Below the pieces are notes generated by a model that ran no database searches, was not told the DNA's origin, and was given only the letters and a program-made list of their open reading frames with translations. A DNA stretch of 64,000 nt from Forficula auricularia (Eukaryota; Arthropoda; Insecta; Dermaptera; Forficulidae), in contig JALMQS010000722.1 in the NCBI GenBank assembly GCA_024734495.1, positions 256,254-320,253 of the forward strand, in the 5' to 3' direction. Shown here piece by piece: positions 43,227 to 55,189 of the stretch. The stretch's first letter is position 1; each line of letters begins with the position of its first letter. A program made the translations under genes and the position numbers.

Positions 43227-44849
43227 AATTTCAATTGATAAAAGTGATAATTTTAAATTTTGAATCTGGAATTAGATTTCAAGATTTTCAGAAAAATAAT
43301 CACCATTTTCGTCTATTTTCGACTCCATTTTCATTAGATATATATATAAAATTTATAAATTTTTTACCTGCAAACTTTCTGATTGAATGTATAGAAATGC
43401 AATTAGATAGGTACTGATCTGAATGAAAATTTAATGATGTCTCTTTATTAGAATTTTATAATAATTATCTACCCAGAAACAAATATTACAAGCTTCATAA
43501 TATTCATGAGGTATGTATGTATTTACATATACGGGAAGCTATTTTCAAGAAAAAAATCTTCGAAATGTAAAATTAGAAGCTCATTAAGAGGTGAAAATTA
43601 ATCAAGTTTTTATTTTAAAATACCAATTTTCATCTCGTATTTAAATTTTCTAAAATAATTATTATTTCAGTAATTAAAACTTATACAATAAAACATCGTA
43701 TATTAAAGATTTATATTTTTAAAGATATTAATTATTTAGTCAAAATATCTCTTTGTGATTGTGTAGTTGGTTAGTCTTTTTTTTAACCAATAATAAATAA
43801 TAATGGTCATAACACCTGTAAAACCGTATGTGATTTTGTAAATTTGTAATGAAATTTATTACAATTAGATGATTATTTGTTATCTTATTTATTAAATATT
43901 TATTTAAAATTTTATTCCTCTAAAATTTTGATTTTTAATTAATGACGAAAAGTAAGTGAAAATCACTTGACGCACACGCTAGTTTTTTTAAAACAATCTC
44001 AAACCAATTGGCCATGTCTTGAATACGTTTTTATTTTATCTGAAATTATTTTCCTTTCTGATATCTAATCAAGTAACGGGATTCTTTTCAAATTTGCTCT
44101 TTTTCTTTGCATTGAAATGCATTTATTTCATTTTGAGTCGAGCAGCCAGCGGGGGAAGTGCTTAATATTTATATTTTATCGGGGTGCCGCGTTTTGTGCA
44201 TTTGAAAATTGTTCAAACCTTCATGATAGACAAGGTAAACATTTAAATACAATTTTTAAAAATCTTTTGGAAAATTTAATGATTCCGAAAATAAAAATCA
44301 CCTCATATCTACATAATATATTCTTTTTTACAGTATTAACAATCTTTTTTGATTAACAATTATTAATAGTATTAGTATATTTTATCTGTGGACCGAGAAA
44401 TTTGTTTTCTTCAAATGTGACCCGAGTCAGCCAAAAGGTTGGACACACTCTGAACTAGATTAAAAACTTTCAATTTGTTTTTTCTCATTCGTGCTTAGAA
44501 ATCTCGAATATGAAGCTCAAAGAAAGTTTTAGTACCAAACTGTTTGTAATATTTTCAATTCAAAGAACTGAATAGATTTGGGATTACTTTTATTAGCTCC
44601 AGAATTTTCTGATGAAAAATTCAAAAAAAATCTAATCGACTTTTGAAGAGAAGTAGATAATAATTCGAAATATTTATTTATTTATCATCATTCATCCAGT
44701 TTCATTAACAATTTTAAATAACAATAATTAAATAAAAATTAAATTTTCAATTAATACACATGTTAAAATTTAACAATATTTCATATACTATGTACAAATA
44801 ATCAAAAACAAAAAAGAAGAAAATCATAAGTTAAGAAAGTCAGAATCAA

Positions 44850-45335
44850 TTAAATATTTTTTTATATGTCTATCATTTCTGAATTGGTCATAGTTGAATC
44901 TGCATTTAATTGGAATTCTCAGGCCAACAATTTTTTGTGTCTCAAATACAAATCAATCTTAATACTATGCAAAATTATATTAGTTCTAATATATATACTT
45001 GTGGGATACTATGTACCTAGAAAAATATATTTTTACTTATTATCTATTAAAATGTTTCACCTTGAACCGACACCAAATTCTTTAAAGATTATATATGTAA
45101 GTTTTGATTTGTACAATACAATTTATTGGTAAGTGAATACAGGAATTCAACAGGAATAATTGCCTCAAGTTTAACACATTAAACTCATCGTATAATGCCA
45201 GACTGTTATATCTTAGATGTTTCCTCAAAATAATCTTTATAACAATATTCTGAGCAACAGAAAGACCTCACAAAATAGAGACATTAGTATTTCCCCAGAC
45301 CAAAATTCCATATAATAATAAGGATTGAAACAGGG
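44850..45335 (-). pseudogene. LINE RT C-terminal fragment
   Basis: The minus strand near 45330-45220 gives YGILVWGNTNVSILCE and FLLLRILL. (Y)GI(x)(V)WG followed by a helix is the conserved region after the RT palm in jockey/CR1-type LINEs. Weaker sequence with several stops continues to about 44850. Confidence 0.45.
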
Positions 45336-45339
45336 AGAA

Positions 45340-46343
45340 GTAGACCATTCATAACTAATAATCTCCCTTAGAATCTTAAACTTAAAAAAGAGTTTTCATA
45401 TGCTATTAGTTAATTTATAAATATGTAATTTAAAGCTAATCAATATGACATGAATATTTGTTTTGATAAGCCGACATTCGAGCCAAGTTTCAGCTTTCTA
45501 TAATATGTAGTTAAACCATTCACTGACAAAAATTACAAATCACCGAAGTTTCCAGAGAGCGTATTTTTCCCCTTCTTTATATACCACATCGGTTTCCAGA
45601 TTTTCGCTGTAAAATGTTCTGTCAACATACTAAATTATTGCCCAGTTGGATGATTCCCCATTTCCTTCTCATTCATTTAGTGAGGCGCATGTAAAGCCAT
45701 TTCAGTCAGCATAGAGAATTTCTGATTGGAGAGATGCCAGAGCAATGATAAAACGCTTGCATCAGTAGAACAGCTTCCGTCCGTATCGATTCAACTTCAT
45801 ATCATTCACAACATGGCATTTAAATTACAATGGAATCTCTTCAGGTTTATATTAAGGCATGCTGCGTGAACGTCAATATTAATTAATTTCAAAGAGATGT
45901 GCTGTAAAGAGACTCCTCTATACACACACTCTTTCCCCATAATAGTCCTTGAAGAATTGTTTCGGTGCTTCAGCATGCAACAGTGTGTATTCTCGCTCTA
46001 ATTTTCCAATGCTTTGTTATATAAATCTGCTAAAACTCTAGAACGTATCCAAGTGTAGTTTATTTTGGTTTCTATAAAATAATTAGTTTATATAACATTA
46101 AAATAAGTATACCTCAAGAACGCAAATTCATCAAAAACACATCTTCAAACCCTAATGTTTTTATTTACCATACAATAGGAAGAACGGGTTAAAATTTGAG
46201 CTTCAAAGCTTTTCAATTCGCTTAAAATATTAAGAAAATATTGAATGATTTATTGAGATTTTCGCATGTTGCCATGGAAAAGGCGTTAACGAACAAACTC
46301 ATGTTTTAAGTAACACATTTTGAATAGTTTATTTAAATTTTTT
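45340..46343. other. Comparatively repeat-poor stretch
   Basis: No inverted repeat or duplicate of other window sequence was recognised. About 45580-45960 is less AT-rich, with motif-like words but no long frame. It may be intron or intergenic DNA of a host gene. Confidence 0.35.
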
Positions 46344-46826
46344 AGGCTAAGGCCATACTACAAAGAGCCTCACTTAGAGATAAGAGAGGAGCTATGCTTG
46401 TTGTCAAGATGCACAATAGCCAGATACAAGGCTCCTAGCTTGGTAACACACCATTCACTTTCGCGCCGTCTCGTCTTTTGATGAGAACAGAACAGATTTT
46501 TTACTTCTTCTGCAACCTCTTCCCACAGCTTTTTTTATTTAAGCATGTTCTTGTGATGTTTATTTGATGAGTTCCAAAGTGGTTCCCTTTTAAAAACAGC
46601 AGTAATTAAAATTTTTCTCCATTGTAATGTCACTAGGCGACTAGCAAAAATAACCAACACGCCTGTTCGCTACGCTACTCGCCTGGCGACTAACTAGACA
46701 CCTACCTAGGTTGATTGGAGTATGGCCAGTGCGATAGTATGCAATACGTTTGTTCACTAGGATTAGTCACTAAGCAAGTAGCTAGGCTCTTAGCACTAAG
46801 CGAGGCTATTTGTAGTACGGTTTTAG
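46344..46826. mobile_element. MITE with ~29-bp inverted ends
   Basis: AGGCTAAGGCCATACTACAA then AGAGCCTC at the left pairs with GAGGCTATTTGTAGTACGGT then TTTAGCCT at the right. Further CTAGGCGACTAG-like words inside are repeated. No target duplication could be fixed, so the superfamily is open. Confidence 0.7.
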
Positions 46827-46829
46827 CCT

Positions 46830-48430
46830 ATCTAATACGGCTGACTAGTCAACAACAATCTACCTGTTTGTAACATCTCAATCTTGAAAAAGTTTTCACT
46901 TTTTCGTGATCTAGGTTTTCATTAAAAAACACTAATTTTTTCGTCGTATTTTCAAATCGACTATCAGCATCTGTTATATTATAATATAAATTAATCATAT
47001 TAAAAGATAATTTCATTAGACTAGAGTATTCAGATAAATATTTTATACAAATTAAGTGAAACTGAAGTTTTCATTTATAACAGATCTATAAATTCAAGTT
47101 CAATTTTGTATAACTTTGAGGAATCATCCAATTTATCTTTATTATACTCGTAAGCATATGGAAAATATTCCATTTTATGAGTTATTTCTGGCCCCAGAGA
47201 GTACATGTAGATCTCTTAATGTAAAACAAAAACTCTTTCCAATGCTGGTTGAAAATGTCTTTCTTTTAATGATTACCAATCATGATACACATATGTTTAA
47301 CTCATCACCATCTTCAGTCTAAGAACAAAATGACACAGCAAATACTCTCAAACATTTATACAAACGAGTAACAGATCTACATTACATAATATGAGCAAAT
47401 AAATGTGTTGATTGATATTGCCTCAGATTTGTTTAATTAAATATATTGACAAATTTTCCATTATACAACGCATTTATATCAAGACGATAACCATCCAACA
47501 CGCATGACACTTCCCGTAGAATGTTTCAATATAAAAGAAATGCAATAAAACCACAAATAGAGTAGAAAAAAAATCCTTTTCTCTTACACATGTACTATTA
47601 TTTATCATAATTGTTTTTGAAAATTTATTATTAAAACTTGAATCAATAATTACCAATTTTCTGTTGATATTTTGGTAGCAAAATTGTGAGATTTTTACAA
47701 GTTAGATCATACTTGAAGTAAACAGAAAATTAATTAAAATTTTCAACTTGTTTGTATACTGTTGCAATTTAAATTAAATGAAATATTTTACTGCAACGTT
47801 AGAAGAAAAATCTTTTGCTAGATCATCCTTAGTAATAAAGATTTAATTATGATACTCCTTGTAAGACTGAGAGAGAAGTTTAAATGTAAATAAATACTAC
47901 ATTTAACTTTTCTCGAGTTTTACACAAAGTTAAATTATTTTTTAAAGAGTTTGAAAATCGTACATGATGCAAATTGAGTTCATATAATATTATCCTGGGA
48001 AGTATTATATCTATTTTATGTTTGCTAAAATAAAACCATTTTTGATGTGAAGAAGCGAACGATCTCCTTTATGGTGAAGTATCTCTTTCGATGAACTAAC
48101 TTTAAAGAACTGAACTTCTCTATCTCTTCCTGGGTAGTTCTGCGGATGCAAATGTATCGATAGCCATTGAATAACTTTGTCAAACATTCTTACATATGAA
48201 TGAGTGAAAAGGTACCATTTTGAATAAAATCAATATATTATTCTCGGAAATGCAGTCTCAAATATTCAAACTCTGTCTTTAATAGAAACAAGTGTTTGTT
48301 ATTGGATTCAATGCATTTTTTGATTGGAATTGAAATTTTATTTTCGCTGTCAAATTATTGATTCAGTGTTAAAGAGTATGAAATAATCAAAACCCATTTT
48401 GAAGGAGACAATAAAGAAATTTTCTGCAGA
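46830..48430. other. Unassigned, repeat-poor
   Basis: 1.6 kb AT-rich without recognised elements. The longest frames (about 60 codons) show no protein-like pattern. Confidence 0.35.
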
Positions 48431-48564
48431 ATTATAAATTTTATTTATTTATAACGAGACTATAGTTTCGAGGGCTTTGCCCGTGAATACATTGTAATAG
48501 ACTGATGAAGAGGGCAAAGCCCTCGAAACTATAGTCTCGTTATAAATAAATAAAATTTATAATT
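48431..48564. mobile_element. Short fold-back with hammerhead-like core
   Basis: ATTATAAATTTTATTTATTT then ATAACGAGACTATAG (left) pairs with its complement (right). The left arm lost its first box; the right arm is complete (48502). The flanks GAGACTATAG are identical to those of the 27.6-kb palindrome, although the stem II sequence is different. Confidence 0.8.
48502..48538 (+). ncRNA. Hammerhead-like core with perfect 6-bp stem
   Basis: CTGATGA (48502-48508), stem GAGGGC (48510-48515), loop AAA, GCCCTC (48519-48524), GAAA (48525-48528), then CTATAGTCTC. Confidence 0.65.
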
Positions 48565-48672
48565 CCAGCAGAAGACACACTTTTATTGTCTCCTTCAATA
48601 TATAAAAATTCTGCTACTCTCGGAAAACCCATTTTTCTAATTATTATATATATATATAATATATAATAGCCC

Positions 48673-49476
48673 AGATTAATTTGCAGCAACGCTAACGTAA
48701 TGATGCCGACAGGGAGCGCTGATGCCGTCGGTATATTTGCGGTAAATTTGAAATATAATTCTAATTTGAACTCGATTTTTGAAATGAAAGACTCCAATTG
48801 ATTTTAAATTAAGAAACATTAAATATATTGATAATTATTCCTCCCTCCCTCACCACTCAAAAATTAAATATTCAATTCGCTTTTCTTTGCGCTCAGAAGA
48901 AGAAATTAATCACATCTTATTTGATTTATATTTTATTTATTATTTGTTTATTTTTTAATAATTTGCCACTTTTTTATAATTTTTTAAAAATCTAAATTTT
49001 GTTATTCTTATTTTTTGATTTTTACAAAATTGAACGACTTAAGACACGCATGCCCGAGTTTCTCATGGCAATACTGGAGCAGCCTGTCATACAAACAACA
49101 CCTGATCTCTTTTAAATATTTGGAGCCTTATATCGATTATCGATCCCAAATTTAAAAAAAATGATATAATATAATTCTCCTCCTCACACGATCCCACTTA
49201 TTTAAATAAATCTATTTCCACACAAAAAATATCACAATGCTGTAGATTATAGAAAAAAAATACTTCCAGATTCATATCTAGAGCCTCATTTCTGTAGCTG
49301 TGTCAGGACGAAAATGAGGCGAAACTTTTAAGAGACTATGTATTTTAGGAGTTTACAGGTATACATTTGGAGTGTGGTTTTTTGAAGAGGAATACAATTT
49401 TTGGACCGGAGACGCCGCCCGCCAGGGCACCAGCCCGGAGGGCCGAGCTTCGAGCGGCACGCCCAAAAATCTCGTA
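48673..49476 (+). mobile_element. ~0.8-kb repeat family D, copy 2
   Basis: Full-length copy: starts GCAGCAACGCTAACG, contains TATCGATTATCGA and GACGAAAATGAGGCG, and ends in the GC-rich tail GACGCCGCCCGCCAG...GGCACGCC. No target duplication recognised because of AT-rich flanks. Confidence 0.75.
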
Positions 49477-49499
49477 TAGAATATTTGTGTGCCTAAATA

Positions 49500-50080
49500 G
49501 AAGAACTATTAATATACTCTTAGGAAAAATTTATTTGGTTAAAAGAACTATCTCAAGATTTTGGCTAAAGTCGAACTAGATGTTTCCTTGAAATTTTTGG
49601 TATTTTTTAATAATAATCGGTACACTTATCAATTATCTTAAGTTTTTCAAAGACTAGGTATACTAAATTCTGATTGAAACCAAGTAAGAAGATTAAATTA
49701 ATCTTGTCGCAAAATATGTAGATATTTTAATCGTTCATATCTCGTATACTGTAAGTCACAGAGTTTTGGGATTTGAAACTTTAGCTATCTAGAAAGTACC
49801 TCGAGATTTTGGATAAAATTGAAGAATCACAAGTATATGTTTACTTAAAGATTTTTTTTTTAATAATCGGCACACTTAATCAAATATCTTAAGTTCTTCA
49901 AAGAGTAGGTATAGATTTCGATTAGAATCAAGGGAGGGCAGTAAACTAGTCATGTGGCAAAAAAATAACGCCCTTATCAAGGATATGGTGATTCGCAGAG
50001 CTTTGGGGTTTGAAACTTAAGCTATCATGAGATTAGAGGAAGTATCCCTAAGATTTTGGTTAAAATCAAGAGACCGAAAG
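49500..50080. repeat. Degenerate ~250-bp tandem repeat
   Basis: TATGTTTACTTAAAGATTTT-like words occur near 49578, 49834 and, after the Tc1 insertion, 51657. Between them CAGAG(T/C)TTTGGG(A/G)TTTGAAACT recurs about every 250 bp. The third unit is split by the transposon, and its halves rejoin at a TA. Confidence 0.6.
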
Positions 50081-50082
50081 TA

Positions 50083-51655
50083 CGAGCCCTGTCCCATCTC
50101 AATTGGCCCACCAATATTTTTTCTTTTTAAATAAAATTATGCTAATTCACGGTAAATTTAATTTAAATATTTATTTTATTATCATTTGGAACAACATTTT
50201 AAACAATTTAAAACATTTTATTGTAACATTTAACTTAAAATTATTTTTTAATTGTTAAAAACAAGGAAAACATACAAAATCCAAAACCTTTACCACTGTG
50301 TGACGTCGCCTTTATTTTTAATTACGGCTTGAATCTTTTGGGCAACGTACTTATTAAGTTTTGACATCTCATCTTGAGGAAAGTATCCCAAATATTTTGA
50401 AGTTTGTGTTTTAATTGACTACGTTTCTAGCTGGTTGTATTCGTAATAGCTTTTTCATTGTGTGCCAGAGTTTCTATTGTGACAAGTCGGACTGTTTGCC
50501 TCCCATTCAAAAGTGGAACAATATGATCAGAGCCATTTTAACACCTGATGCATGGCAGGCGTCCCGTCTTGTTGGAACACAAAATTATTATTATCCTGCA
50601 AATATGATTGTTAAAGTAAGATCATTTTAAAATCTCTAATATTTATTGCTGCTTACAATTCCATCAATGAAGTGAAGTTTTCCAACACCTCTAGCAGATA
50701 TTGAGACCCTATACCATAACTGAAGCAGGAAATTTTACTTTCTTTTTTAAAACAATCTGAATTGAAAGCTTCATTTTTCTGACGAATAACTCTGCTTCGA
50801 TTGTCCCCAACACAAGCTTCAAAACGAGACTCATCACTCCAATGGACACTATTCCAATCTCACTCGTCCAATTAATGTGACTTTTAGCCCATTTAAGCCG
50901 GTTTTTCTTCTAGTTTAAATAGTAGAGTGGCTTTTCTTTCGCCTAAAAAATTAGCAAAATTACCAAAAAATTTTGAATATAGTTGCATCACAAATACCTT
51001 GTAGGTTTTAAAACCCAACTTAAGGGCTTCTCTATGGCACGTGGATCTTGAAACACTTCGCCCCACAGCATCGATCTAAAGAACAGATAATTCACCATAG
51101 TTCGAACCCTGTTTTTTCTAATAATCTTCTCTCAATGCCTGTCCATCAGCATCTGATATTTTTGACTTCGACGCATACCGAGGTTTTGTAGCTATTGTAC
51201 CCGCTTGTTTTATAAACTCGAATAATATTTCTGACAGTAAACTTTGATAAATTAACTAGATCGCCAATTTCCGCGTTTGATTTTCCCTTTTAAATAAATT
51301 GATAATAATTGAGCGAATTTTTTCATCAACAACCTTTTCCACGAGTCATTTTTACTAATAATAAACAAAACAAACTTCTTCTTTTGTTGGAAAAAGGCAA
51401 AGCCTACTTGATTATTTCACATATTCAAAGATTCTTAAAAAAAATCGTGAAAAGCAAAGAACTATTTTTTATATAAAAATATGTTTTTAACAATTAAAAA
51501 ATAATTTTAAGTTAAATGTTACAATAAAATGTTTTAAATTGTTTAAAATGTTGTTCCAAATGATAATAAAAATAAATATTTAAATTAAATTTATCGTGAA
51601 TTATGCACAATTTTATTTAAAAAGAAAAATGCTAATTGAGATGGGACGGGGCTCG
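50083..51655 (-). mobile_element. Tc1-like transposon, 1573 bp, ~220-bp inverted ends
   Basis: The ends CGAGCCC(T/C)GTCCCATCTC are inverted and remain complementary for about 220 bp. TA flanks both sides (50081-50082 and 51656-51657). The decayed minus-strand transposase occupies the interior. Confidence 0.85.
50300..51330 (-). pseudogene. Tc1-like transposase, decayed
   Basis: Minus-strand frames contain VMVWGSISARGVGKLHFIDG, a QQDG segment (second catalytic Asp), an IETL segment after a frameshift (position of the final catalytic Glu in DD34E Tc1 proteins) and the C-terminal AVIKNKGDVTQW before a stop. Several stops and frameshifts separate these, so the protein is dead. The family call rests on the VMVWG motif and element structure. 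Confidence 0.7.
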
Positions 51656-51792
51656 TACATGTTTACTTGAAGATTTTTGTTATTTTGCAATTTGGTCCTT
51701 TTTACGGTTTTCTCAAAACGGTTTGGGAAAACCCAAATTGAAGTAAATTAAATGAATAACATTGGCATCCTGATTTCAAATAAGGGAGAATC

Positions 51793-51961
51793 CGAGGGGT
51801 GAACCTCAACCTAATATCGTGTACATCTACTTCCTCTTCCACTTTCATCTCCAAGTAGAAGACAATAGATGAAGTGGTATTATTTACTGAATTCCAAAAT
51901 AATTCCACATAATTCCAAAGACGTTTAGGTACACCTAATTTCAATTGCGGTTCATCCCTGG
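51793..51961. mobile_element. Short hAT MITE, copy 2
   Basis: 169 bp, ends CGAGGGGTGAACC and GGTTCATCCCTGG, flanked by a perfect duplication GGAGAATC (51785-51792 and 51962-51969). Confidence 0.9.
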
Positions 51962-51969
51962 GGAGAATC

Positions 51970-52977
51970 TAATGTGAAAGTCCAGTTGATTTAAAACTAA
52001 TTTTAAATCATGAGAAGAGGAACAGGTGTATGGTAAAATCATATGGATAGCAACATCATTTGATTTTCTAATTACGTAAATAATGTTAATTTAATTATTC
52101 ACAATATACAATTATTATCAATTAAAAAATTATCAATGAACGTCGTGGCATTGATGAATAGTGAAGTATTATGATACATGAATAATTAATTTGGAGTGAT
52201 TTTCTTGTCATCCTAGGATTGTCAACTTTGGCGCAAATGTAGACCCGGAGGAATATAAATTAAAAAGGTTTGGATGCTGAACGCTGACGGGGGAGGACGG
52301 GGGAGGGGTTGAAGCCTTCCGGCCAAAGAAATTAAAAAAAAATTGCATTTTAAGGTAGCATTTTAATGCTCAAAATTTATTTGCAATTACCCGAATAATT
52401 CCATTGTAAACCCGGAATCGGAAGAATGATTGCCAAACCCTGAGACTCCAGATCAAAATGTCGTTGTTGGCAACCTAATCGTCATCTTTTATTTAAACAA
52501 AGATTTAAGCAAGTGAATGAATGAATGCAATAACACTATATTACTCGTATTATAAATAATTATCTCATTGTTTTTTGTTTTTCTTAACATCACAGATTGC
52601 GACAATTTCACCAAAAGAAATGACATAATAAATCGTATCGGTGAAAAGCTTTGAACTAAGTTCCAGAAGCTCCAACTTACGATTCATCTAAATCATTATG
52701 TCAACATAATTCAGAGATTTAAATGAAAATTTCTTAGAATTATCACTAACGATCCAGGACATATTTCAAATGACTTACAAACACTTTATGTAAATGAAGC
52801 CATTCATAAAAGATCATTAAGTAATATTTAAAGACTAGCATTTCAAACTAGCAATTCGCTTCACTCTTTAATCCAGTTACCACAAAGAAAGAATTTTTAA
52901 AAGAAAATAGCCTCAAGATAATCAATATGATTAGTTTTTAGACAAATTGATTTTTAAACTGAAAGTTTTAAATTATT
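51970..52977. other. Repeat fragments and unassigned sequence
   Basis: GTATGGTAAAATCATATGGA at about 52030 is the right end of a family C repeat. A GC-richer patch at 52285-52325 is unexplained. No gene. Confidence 0.4.
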
Positions 52978-53525
52978 ATGTTTTAAGCAATTTGAACCGC
53001 GAAAGTTAAATAATATGATCAATAATTTCTTATGTTAATTCTACATTAAGAAAATTATTTTATTATTTTTAGATTTTATTTGGAAAGAAAAATAAATAGA
53101 GCATCCGACGGTTTTCGAACCCGTGTCTCTCTCCTTTCGAGCGAAGAGCGGCTTATCCAACTAGCCCACGGACTCTTCCGCCGAATAAGCTCTTAAGATG
53201 GAATGTCATTTTCCTTTTCGCGGTTTTTTCTATTTATAGTATAGTAATTTGTCTAAAAATTAAGTAACTATACTATAAATAGAAAAAAACCGTGAAAAGG
53301 AAAAATGACATTCCATCTTAAGAGCTTATTCGGCAGGAGGCGTGCACTATTGTAGCTGCTTTTCGTGCAAGGGAGAGAGACAGAGTTCGAAACCCGTCGG
53401 ATGCTCTATTTATTTTTCCTTTTCAAATAAAATCTAAAAATAATAAATCATTTTCTTAATGTAGAATTAACATAAGAAATTATTGATCATATTATTGGCT
53501 TTCGCGGTTCAAACCCTTAAAACAT
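52978..53525. mobile_element. Palindrome with a tRNA-like sequence in its arm
   Basis: Arms of about 260 bp (TTTGAACCGCGAAAG...AATAAATAGAGCATCC and complement) meet near 53255. The left arm, read on the minus strand, holds a tRNA-like block (53097-53175). The right arm is diverged in the corresponding middle part (53330-53385), so that the A box is lost there. Confidence 0.75.
53097..53175 (-). tRNA. tRNA-like sequence or tRNA-derived SINE head
   Basis: Minus strand: A-box-like GGGCTAGTTGGATAAGC with a GGC/GCC D-stem, B box GGTTCGAAAACC in an ACGG/CCGT T-stem, and a 7-bp acceptor stem GAGTCCG/CGGATGC with one mismatch and one G-T pair. The anticodon loop appears to be 8 nt, so a functional tRNA is doubtful. 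A T-rich stretch follows and could end Pol III transcription. Confidence 0.45.
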
Positions 53526-53529
53526 CTTA

Positions 53530-54010
53530 GTAAATAGTTCAGTTAGCCTCAATGAATATTATGTAAAATAGTTTTGTTTTGTTTTCTCAATTCTCATTTG
53601 ATTAGCTCATAAAGTTCATTATGAATTCTGATTGATGATTTCAAAAATAATAATAATAAAATAAAAACTAGTTAGTGGCTTTCCATATAAAAGGTATAAG
53701 GTTAACAATTATAACAATGTACCTAAATCATTCAAGATTTATTAGATGAATGTTTTCCTCCATGTTTGATTGGCCACTAAACAAATTAAATGAGAGCTAT
53801 TTCTTAGTGCTGATAGAACTGAGATAAATGGGTGGTCCTTTGGGATTTTGTCACGATGAGGTCTGCCTCCCGGGAATTAAAAAAAAACGTTTAAATCGAT
53901 TTCCTATAGCGTTCATATATTTCCATTTCATTCACTCTTAAAAGAACTCTGACAATTCTTAAATGAGCATTAATTTACATTATTTTCTCAAATAATTATT
54001 TAAATTACAA
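53530..54010. other. Unassigned AT-rich stretch
   Basis: No gene or repeat boundary recognised. Confidence 0.4.
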
Positions 54011-54014
54011 TCCA

Positions 54015-54180
54015 TCTGTCCTGAATGAGAAGCCAATTTTCCTTGCATAGGAAATATGTTCATTCCAGGAGAGCTCAGATTCGATTGAGACACCCTATAT
54101 GGACAGCCTGTCACACATCTTCAGGGTATTTGAACCAAAGAGGATGTCAGGGAAATTTTTATTTTCGCACCTAGAAATTC
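54015..54180 (-). pseudogene. LINE RT fragment
   Basis: Minus strand reads GVSIESELSWNEHISYARKI then GFSF, the same motif as LGVTLGSDLSWNDHI in the 27.8-kb LINE. It is only the palm-to-thumb piece. Confidence 0.6.
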
Positions 54181-54492
54181 ATTATTCAATAATCTGATAT
54201 ATTTTAAATTCGAGCATGTCTTTCAATTCATTTTGAGAATTAGCCAAGCGGTTCCCAAAATTTTGCGTTCACAGACCGCCAAACATGGCATTTTTTTCGG
54301 ACCTGCAAGGTAAAAATGTTTTTCAAAATAATTCAAATAATAAAAATAAACTTTCACTCAGAATTTAATTGTGGTCAACTCCGATAGTACGATATTTGTA
54401 CCTATGTTAACGTTTAACATTGTAAAGGATTCCAAAATGAATTGATAACATTAATTATCATCTTTATTGAAATCAAAAACTATTATAAGCAC
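54181..54492. other. Possible hAT left end
   Basis: AAGCGGTTCCCAAAATTTTG (about 54249) followed by GACCGCC resembles a hAT left terminus. The right end was not found. Confidence 0.3.
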
Positions 54493-54872
54493 TAGGGATG
54501 TTACTGAGGTGTGTTTATCGGAAACGGAGCCGGAGATTTTAAATTTGATTTATTGGAGTCGGAGCCGGAACCTGAGTCGGAGTAGAAGTGTGATGTATTT
54601 AACTAACTGTTAAAGGCAGGGCTAATAAAATAATAGAAATATAATTCAGTAATCAGTCTCTTTAATCAGTCAAATTTAAATAATAATAAACATACGTAGA
54701 GACGTACTTAGAGAAAGTGGTGTATGTTTTAGGTGAAAAATGATATTAATTAATAAAGTAAAGGGTGTGTAGTTTCACAATGAATGAAATAAAACTCAAA
54801 GAGGTTTATACAAACTCAATATATTTCGGATTATTAGATTAGATTATTAAAACAGTTTTAACCTGTAAACTC

Positions 54873-54900
54873 CTGATGATGGACTAATAATCCAAAATAT
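54873..54900 (+). ncRNA. Hammerhead-like core, damaged second box
   Basis: CTGATGA (54873-54879), stem GGA/TCC, then AAAATAT where GAAATAT is expected. Confidence 0.35.
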
Positions 54901-55022
54901 ATTGAGTTTGTATAAACCTCTTTGAGTTTTATTTCATTCACTGTGAAACTACACACCCTTTACTTTGTACATGTGTGAAATTACACACTCTTTACTTTGT
55001 ACCTGTTTTAACCTGTAAACTC

Positions 55023-55050
55023 CTGATGATGCACCAATAATCCGAAATAT
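55023..55050 (+). ncRNA. Hammerhead-like core, weak stem
   Basis: CTGATGA (55023-55029), then a poorly paired spacer and GAAATAT from 55044. The tandem sister has the reverse defect (good stem, mutated GAAA). Confidence 0.35.
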
Positions 55051-55189
55051 ATTGAGTTTGTATAAACCTCTTTGAGTTTTATTTCATTCACTGTGAAACT
55101 ACACACCCTTTACTTTATTAAATAATACGTATAGTAGGCCCTAGACGGCCAATCATTTTGATCAAAAGATTGAGTCAATCATTGAGTCA

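Larger units (their letters stand above)
42410..44452. mobile_element. 2.0-kb hAT-type element
   Basis: The ends CAGGGCTGACGAACCTGCGG and AGGTTGGACACACTCTG are flanked by a perfect duplication AACTAGAT (42402-42409 and 44453-44460). A fold-back is inserted at 42892-43226. The right 900 bp are shared with 55190-56109. A short frame FCAFENCSNLHDRQGK followed by GTAAAC (about 44193-44240) may be a relic of a THAP-like first exon, but this is weak. Confidence 0.85.
54763..55119. mobile_element. Fold-back with duplicated right arm
   Basis: The left arm (TAAAGTAAAGGGTGTGTAGT...) pairs with a right arm that is present twice in tandem (to 54957 and to 55119). Both right arms carry CTGATGA cores; the left arm retains GAAATAT but has lost its first box. 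Confidence 0.75.
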
